Positions 5,435-9,699 of a stretch of DNA of 9,699 nucleotides are shown piece after piece; within the stretch, counting starts at the first letter, position 1; each line of letters begins with the position of its first letter. The DNA is taken from assembly GCA_001769925.1 (NCBI GenBank), contig MEPT01000109.1, positions 1 through 9,699 of the forward strand. The letters run 5' to 3'. The notes beneath the pieces are model-generated. The model ran no database searches, was not told where the DNA came from, and was given only the letters and a program-made list of their open reading frames with translations. The stretch comes from Bdellovibrionales bacterium RBG_16_40_8. GTDB taxonomy: Bacteria; Bdellovibrionota; Bdellovibrionia; Bdellovibrionales; UBA1609. Both the position numbers and the translations under genes were made by a program.

Positions 5435-5463
5435 AATATCATAAATTAAAGGATGTTTTGAAT

Positions 5464-7428
5464 ATGAAAAATTCTCAGAAAACGATGGCGCTTTGGGCGG
5501 TTTTTTTAGTTCTCGGGATACTTTTTTTTCAAATGTATCAAGCGCAAAAGAATGTCATGATTCGTGATTTTGATTACCCGAAATTTGTTGAAGCTATTCG
5601 TAATAAAGAAGTTAAAAGTGTTACTTTTCGCGAAGGCGAAATTTTGGGCGATATTAAAGACCAATTCAAAGACAAATATCAAAATGCCACAAAATTTCAA
5701 ATTTTCGGAAATACTGATAGTGATGGATATCAGCTTGTTATGGAAAATGGGTTAATCCCTAAATATGAGCACAACGATTCATCTTTTCTGGCAACACTTC
5801 TAGTTAACTGGTTGCCGATGATACTGTTAGTAGTGATGTTGATGTTTCTTTTTCGTCAATTACAGGCTGGTGGCGGCAAAGCCATGAGCTTTGGTAAAAG
5901 CCGCGCTAAACTACTAACCGAAAATAAAAATAAGGTAACCTTTCGTGATGTAGCCGGCGTTGAAGAGGCAAAACAAGATCTTGTTGAGATTGTGCAATTT
6001 TTAAAAGACCCGAAGAAATTTACTCGCCTGGGCGGCCGCATTCCGAAAGGCGTTTTAATGGTCGGCCCGCCAGGAACAGGTAAAACTCTGCTCGGACGAG
6101 CGGTGGCGGGTGAGGCAAACGTGCCGTTTTTCACTATTTCTGGATCAGATTTTGTTGAAATGTTTGTCGGTGTTGGTGCTAGTCGCGTGCGTGATCTTTT
6201 CGAGCAAGGAAAGAAAAACGCGCCGTGCTTGATATTTATTGATGAAATAGATGCGGTTGGTCGCCATCGTGGCGCGGGTATGGGCGGCGGGCATGACGAG
6301 CGCGAACAAACGCTTAATCAGCTGCTTGTTGAGATGGATGGCTTTGAAAGTAATGATGGAGTAATTTTAATTGCAGCGACAAATAGACCAGATGTTCTTG
6401 ATCCAGCGTTATTACGTCCTGGTCGTTTTGATCGTCGAGTTATTGTGCATCGCCCAGATATTAATGGGCGCGAACAAATTCTCAAAGTTCATACGCGTAA
6501 AACCCCCCTGGCCTCAAACGTAGATATTTCACGTATTGCTCGAGGAACGCCGGGGTTCAGCGGCGCAGATCTTGAAAATTTAGTAAACGAGGCGGCACTT
6601 CAGGCAGCACGCTTAGATAAAAATAAAATTGAAATGGAGGATTTTGAAAGAGCCAAAGATAGAATTCTTATGGGCTCAGAGAGAAAATCCATGATCGTAA
6701 GCGAAGATGATCGCAAAATAACTGCTTATCATGAGGCTGGTCACACATTAGTAGGAAAAATTTTACCAGGAATGGATCCAATTCATAAAGTATCAATTAT
6801 TCCTAGGGGTATGGCCTTGGGAGTAACCCAAACTCTTCCTAAAGAAGAGCTTTTAAATCTAGCGAAAAGTAAGGCTGAAAACATGGTGGCTTTTCTTTTT
6901 GGCGGAAGGGCAGCTGAAGAAATTATTTTTACAGATTATACAACTGGAGCCGGAAACGATATTGAGCGCGCCACTTCGTTAGCAAGAAGCATGGTGTGCG
7001 AATGGGGCATGAGCGAAAAAATTGGTCCGCTTGCACTTGAAAAACGCGAAGGGCCTGTTTTTCTAGGTATGTCGATGACTAATCATAGAGAGTATTCTGA
7101 ATCAAAAGCTGAAGAGATAGATGCTGAAGTTAGAAGAATTATTTCTGAGGGACATGAAAAGGCGTTAGATATTTTACATAAGAACATCAACGCCCTACAT
7201 GGTATAGCTAAAGCGCTTTTAGAATATGAAACCATTGATTCAGAAGAAGTTGATCTACTTGTTCAAGGGACTTCTATTGAAGAGATTACGCGTCTGCGAG
7301 AAAAAAATCAGGACAAATTAGCAGAAGAGCAAAAGCAAGCAGCAAAAAAAGAAGAAGAAGAGAAGAAGCAAAAAGTATCTTCAGGATCGCGAGATCCCAT
7401 GGGTAATCCTGGGCCTGTGACAGCTTGA
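5464..7428 (+). CDS. ftsH: ATP-dependent zinc metalloprotease FtsH
   Basis: FtsH is a hexameric inner-membrane AAA+ protease that unfolds and degrades misfolded membrane proteins and short-lived regulators. With the ATG at 5464 it has 654 residues (E. coli: 644). In order: membrane helix 1 at about 8-25, a periplasmic domain to about 108, and membrane helix 2 at about 111-131. The AAA domain carries Walker A GPPGTGKT (201-208), pore loop FVG (234-236), Walker B LIFIDE (256-261), and a second region of homology with arginine fingers in LLRPGRFD. The protease domain has HEAGH (423-427) and the third zinc ligand D499. The tail is a Lys/Glu-rich coil. No key residue is missing. AAAGGA at 5448-5453 is 10 bases from this ATG and 4 from an in-frame TTG at 5458, so a two-residue longer form is possible. 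cdaA follows after 13 bases. Confidence 0.98.
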   Translation: MKNSQKTMALWAVFLVLGILFFQMYQAQKNVMIRDFDYPKFVEAIRNKEVKSVTFREGEILGDIKDQFKDKYQNATKFQIFGNTDSDGYQLVMENGLIPKYEHNDSSFLATLLVNWLPMILLVVMLMFLFRQLQAGGGKAMSFGKSRAKLLTENKNKVTFRDVAGVEEAKQDLVEIVQFLKDPKKFTRLGGRIPKGVLMVGPPGTGKTLLGRAVAGEANVPFFTISGSDFVEMFVGVGASRVRDLFEQGKKNAPCLIFIDEIDAVGRHRGAGMGGGHDEREQTLNQLLVEMDGFESNDGVILIAATNRPDVLDPALLRPGRFDRRVIVHRPDINGREQILKVHTRKTPLASNVDISRIARGTPGFSGADLENLVNEAALQAARLDKNKIEMEDFERAKDRILMGSERKSMIVSEDDRKITAYHEAGHTLVGKILPGMDPIHKVSIIPRGMALGVTQTLPKEELLNLAKSKAENMVAFLFGGRAAEEIIFTDYTTGAGNDIERATSLARSMVCEWGMSEKIGPLALEKREGPVFLGMSMTNHREYSESKAEEIDAEVRRIISEGHEKALDILHKNINALHGIAKALLEYETIDSEEVDLLVQGTSIEEITRLREKNQDKLAEEQKQAAKKEEEEKKQKVSSGSRDPMGNPGPVTA

Positions 7429-7441
7429 GATAGAGGACTAC

Positions 7442-8251
7442 TTGATAATTAAAAACTTCTTTGAAAGCACCAAATTTTTTATAGATCAAATAGAATTTAG
7501 AGACTGGTTTGATTTGTTGCTTGTATGGCTAGTCGTCTACAGAGCACTTCTTCTCACTAAAAAGTCAGGTGCTGTACAAATTCTCTCAGGTATGGGAGTG
7601 CTAGCAATTGCCTATTTTTTTAGTATTTGGTTTGACCTTGTTACGTTTAATTGGATTCTAGAACTTGTGTTTTCGAATTTATTTCTGGTTGTAGTTATTC
7701 TTTTTCAGGTCGAGATTCGTCGAGCTCTAGCGCAAATTGGGTCAAATCCATTACTTTTTAGCGCATCTTCTATACAGGTTAGGCACAATATCGAAGAAAT
7801 TGCGCAAGGTGTTTCGCAGCTTTCACAAAAAGGCGTTGGTGCACTTGTTGTTATTGAACGTGAAATTGTTCTTGATTATTTTATTGAGTCTGGCACTGAA
7901 CTTGATTCTAGCGTGTCGGCAGAAATTTTAAATTCTATATTTGCTAGTTCTAGCCCACTTCATGACGGGGCTGTGCTCATTCGTGGGGGTCGCATTTTTT
8001 CTGCAGGAAACTTTTTACCACTATCTACTAATCAGGCACTTGATAAGAATTTAGGTACTCGCCATCGTGCGGCCATAGGACTTGCAGAACAAACAGATGC
8101 GATCGTTATTGTGGTGAGTGAAGAAAGTCAGACAGTGAGTTTAGTGCACGGTGGATATTTTACAAAAGGCATTGATCATGCGACGTTGCGACAAGAGCTA
8201 TATAATTTACTTGGAATTAAAATGAAATCAGAGCGGAGTGTCGCTATATGA
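7442..8251 (+). CDS. cdaA: Diadenylate cyclase CdaA (c-di-AMP synthase)
   Basis: CdaA condenses two ATP into cyclic di-AMP, a second messenger tied to potassium, osmotic and cell-wall balance. The 269-residue chain is the usual length (about 270). Three N-terminal membrane helices (about 24-39, 46-64, 73-90) are followed by a linker and a DisA_N-type cyclase domain (about 105-250). The catalytic motifs are intact: LHDGAVL with D175-G-A and GTRHRAAIG (205-213), followed by VVSEES (224-229). The start codon is a TTG at 7442, chosen because AGAGG lies five bases upstream and because it gives the family's normal N-terminus. No ATG occurs before the first helices. It lies 13 bases after ftsH, and its TGA overlaps the ATG of the ybbR-like gene (8248-8251), the standard cdaA-cdaR arrangement. 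Confidence 0.96.
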   Translation: MIIKNFFESTKFFIDQIEFRDWFDLLLVWLVVYRALLLTKKSGAVQILSGMGVLAIAYFFSIWFDLVTFNWILELVFSNLFLVVVILFQVEIRRALAQIGSNPLLFSASSIQVRHNIEEIAQGVSQLSQKGVGALVVIEREIVLDYFIESGTELDSSVSAEILNSIFASSSPLHDGAVLIRGGRIFSAGNFLPLSTNQALDKNLGTRHRAAIGLAEQTDAIVIVVSEESQTVSLVHGGYFTKGIDHATLRQELYNLLGIKMKSERSVAI

Positions 8252-8652
8252 AAAAGCGTCTACCCGAGCTGAAAGAGCATGTTATTAATAATTGGTTTTA
8301 TAAACTAGTGGCATTTTTTGTTGCGATAGCCATTTGGGTTACTACTTTACAGGGGCGTAAAGATGGAATTCTATGGCTTGATATGAATTTAGAGTTTATG
8401 CTTGGCTCATCTTTTTCAATTGTGAATTCGCCAGATAAAACTGTGCGAGTAAAAGTATCAGGGCCACGTGTTGCATTAAAAAAATTTACTCAGTCTTCGC
8501 AGGTAATTTCTGTCAACTTGCTAAATGAGCTTGCCGGCGAAAAAAAAGTTAAAATTATACCTGAATATATAAACTTGCCTACAGGGATCAAACTTTTGAT
8601 TATTGAACCTAGTGAGCTTGATTTAATTATAAAAGAGGGTAGTAAATTATGA
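8248..8652 (+). CDS. cdaR: YbbR-domain protein, probable CdaA regulator CdaR (short form)
   Basis: This 134-residue protein has a short basic cytoplasmic start, one membrane helix (about residues 18-35, YKLVAFFVAIAIWVTTLQ) and a single YbbR-like domain outside the membrane. The domain shows the usual V-x-V-x-G-P-R-x-x-L pattern (SGPRVALKKF, about 71-80) and the closing strand pair (PEYINLPTGIKLLIIEPSELDLII). In Firmicutes, CdaR has three or four YbbR domains, contacts CdaA and tunes its activity. The single-domain version here probably keeps the membrane contact with CdaA, but this is inference from position and fold. Both ends overlap neighbours by ATGA: with cdaA at 8248-8251 and with glmM at 8649-8652. 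That implies tight translational coupling. Confidence 0.88.
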   Translation: MKKRLPELKEHVINNWFYKLVAFFVAIAIWVTTLQGRKDGILWLDMNLEFMLGSSFSIVNSPDKTVRVKVSGPRVALKKFTQSSQVISVNLLNELAGEKKVKIIPEYINLPTGIKLLIIEPSELDLIIKEGSKL

Positions 8653-9699
8653 CAAAATCAAAATCTTCGCCCCGCTTATTTGGCACTGATGGCATTCGTG
8701 GCACTGCTAATAAATTTCCGATGACTGCTGATATCGCGCTTAAAGTTGGTCAAGCATTAGGCTATGTGCTCAAGCAGCAACCTGATAGAAAAGGTGCAAA
8801 GTTAAAAGTTTTGATCGGAAAAGACACCAGACTTTCTGGTTATATGATTGAGCAAGCATTGGCAGCAGGGCTTAATTCTATGGGTGTTCGCGTATTACTT
8901 ACTGGCCCTCTGCCGACACCTGGAATCGGATTTGTTTCGCAAAACATGCGTGCTGATGCCGGAGTAGTAATTTCGGCATCTCATAACGCTTTTCATGATA
9001 ACGGTATTAAAATTTTTGGTTCAGATGGATTCAAAATAGCTCAAGCCATTGAAGACGAAATCGAACGCCTAGTTTTCGAAGAAGAGATGGGTGCACACCT
9101 GGCAAATTCAAATGATATTGGACGAACGCGTCGAATTGATGATGCTAGTGGGCGCTATATCGTTTATGCCAAAAATACTTTTCCGATGAACTTGAGTCTT
9201 GAAGGTAAGCGTATTGTTTTAGATTGCGCAAACGGAGCTGCGTATAAGGTGGCTCCAGCAATTTTTGAAGAGCTTGGTGCCGAAGTGATTGTTATTGGCA
9301 ATTCTCCTGACGGGCGAAATGTTAACGATAAGTGCGGTGCGCTCTACCCCGTACGAACAAGCGATGAGGTGGCTCGTTATCGTGCAGATGTGGGAATCTC
9401 TCTTGATGGTGATGCCGATAGAGTAATTATGGTTGATGAGAAGGCGCAAATTATTAATGGAGATAAAATTCTTGCCATATCGGCTATACAAAAAAAGAAA
9501 TCAGGTACACTGGCACAAGATACTGTGGTTGCGACAGAAATGAGCAATATTGGGCTTGATCAATGTTTAGTTAATTACGGTATTAAAGTTGTGCGTACTG
9601 ATGTTGGCGATAAATGTGTAGTAGATGAAATGCGCAAACATGGTTACTGTTTGGGTGGAGAACAATCTGGACATATTATTTATCTTGAACATAGTTCAA
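8649..9699 (+). CDS. glmM: Phosphoglucosamine mutase GlmM (partial, runs off right edge)
   Basis: GlmM converts glucosamine-6-phosphate to glucosamine-1-phosphate, a step towards UDP-N-acetylglucosamine for peptidoglycan and lipopolysaccharide. The first 350 residues are present (the family has about 445-460), without frameshift. Visible motifs are LFGTDGIRG (10-18), the active-site loop ISASHN with phospho-serine S111, the magnesium-binding DGDADR (253-258), and the sugar-binding GGEQSGH (336-342). The residue after SASHN is Ala114 where most relatives have Pro. The ATG overlaps the stop of the ybbR gene (ATGA), fixing the start. In Firmicutes, GlmM binds and inhibits CdaA; gene order here is compatible with the same link, which the sequence cannot prove. 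Confidence 0.96.
   Translation, partial: MTKSKSSPRLFGTDGIRGTANKFPMTADIALKVGQALGYVLKQQPDRKGAKLKVLIGKDTRLSGYMIEQALAAGLNSMGVRVLLTGPLPTPGIGFVSQNMRADAGVVISASHNAFHDNGIKIFGSDGFKIAQAIEDEIERLVFEEEMGAHLANSNDIGRTRRIDDASGRYIVYAKNTFPMNLSLEGKRIVLDCANGAAYKVAPAIFEELGAEVIVIGNSPDGRNVNDKCGALYPVRTSDEVARYRADVGISLDGDADRVIMVDEKAQIINGDKILAISAIQKKKSGTLAQDTVVATEMSNIGLDQCLVNYGIKVVRTDVGDKCVVDEMRKHGYCLGGEQSGHIIYLEHSS

Noticed and set aside
5453..5461. Two-codon ATG-TTT-TGA frame before ftsH as a regulatory upstream ORF
   Set aside because: It is too short to judge and explained by the AT-rich ribosome-binding region; no other regulatory sign.
5506..5755. Open frames in both directions across the ftsH 5' region
   Set aside because: They overlap the intact FtsH N-terminus and show only AT-rich, low-complexity translations.
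5856..6134. Minus-strand open frame opposite the ftsH AAA domain
   Set aside because: It is a mirror of the conserved FtsH coding sequence; such shadows are common there.
7286..7489. Minus-strand hydrophobic open frame at the ftsH-cdaA junction
   Set aside because: The Leu-rich run is the antisense of the Lys/Glu-rich FtsH tail, not a real membrane helix.
7737..7931. Plus-strand open frame within cdaA
   Set aside because: It is another frame of the CdaA cyclase domain, without start signals.
9219..9491. Minus-strand open frame of 90 codons opposite glmM
   Set aside because: It is opposite conserved GlmM motifs, including DGDADR.

Overview
The window looks like the chromosome of an AT-rich Gram-negative bacterium. 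The best guess is a lineage in or near Bdellovibrionota or the former Deltaproteobacteria, at moderate confidence. Pointers are the OmpA-type remnant with an NPTTNG start, Sec- and lipoprotein signal peptides, the zinc-ribbon protein with a CKNCRFYD/NLCDFF signature, a RatA-like plus phasin-like gene pair, and an ftsH-cdaA-ybbR-glmM block. No rRNA, tRNA, CRISPR array, insertion sequence or phage gene is visible.

Layout. Positions 1-136 hold no recognisable gene. Positions 137-860 carry a small two-zinc-site protein that overlaps by ATGA with a badly decayed OmpA-family outer-membrane protein. The remnant has shifts between three frames, an in-frame stop and several deletions. A minus-strand lipoprotein gene (864-1550) converges on it. 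A 195-bp divergent spacer follows. It leads to a secreted protein with an internal duplication (1746-2477), a RatA/COQ10-like START-domain protein (2501-2932), a phasin-like helical protein (2922-3275) and a two-helix membrane protein (3333-3563). The last overlaps tail-to-tail with a possible minus-strand secreted protein (3513-3791). From 3946 the plus strand is nearly continuous. It encodes a small exported protein built from six C-x4-C-x3-G-W repeats, then tilS, ftsH, cdaA, a one-domain ybbR/cdaR and the start of glmM, which runs off the right edge.

How the genes fit together. The right half is a conserved housekeeping block. TilS makes lysidine in tRNA-Ile. FtsH is the inner-membrane quality-control protease. 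CdaA makes c-di-AMP, CdaR is its membrane partner, and GlmM makes glucosamine-1-phosphate for the cell wall. The cdaA, cdaR and glmM genes overlap by ATGA or similar, which suggests translational coupling. The left half is lineage-specific envelope material: exported proteins, a lipoprotein and a dead porin-like gene.

The most unusual item is the cysteine/Gly-Trp repeat protein, whose gene overlaps the start of tilS. Also worth a look are the internal duplication in the 1746-2477 protein, the OmpA remnant, and two promoter-like sites with the same architecture upstream of 1746 and of ftsH. I saw no evidence of a defence system or mobile island.
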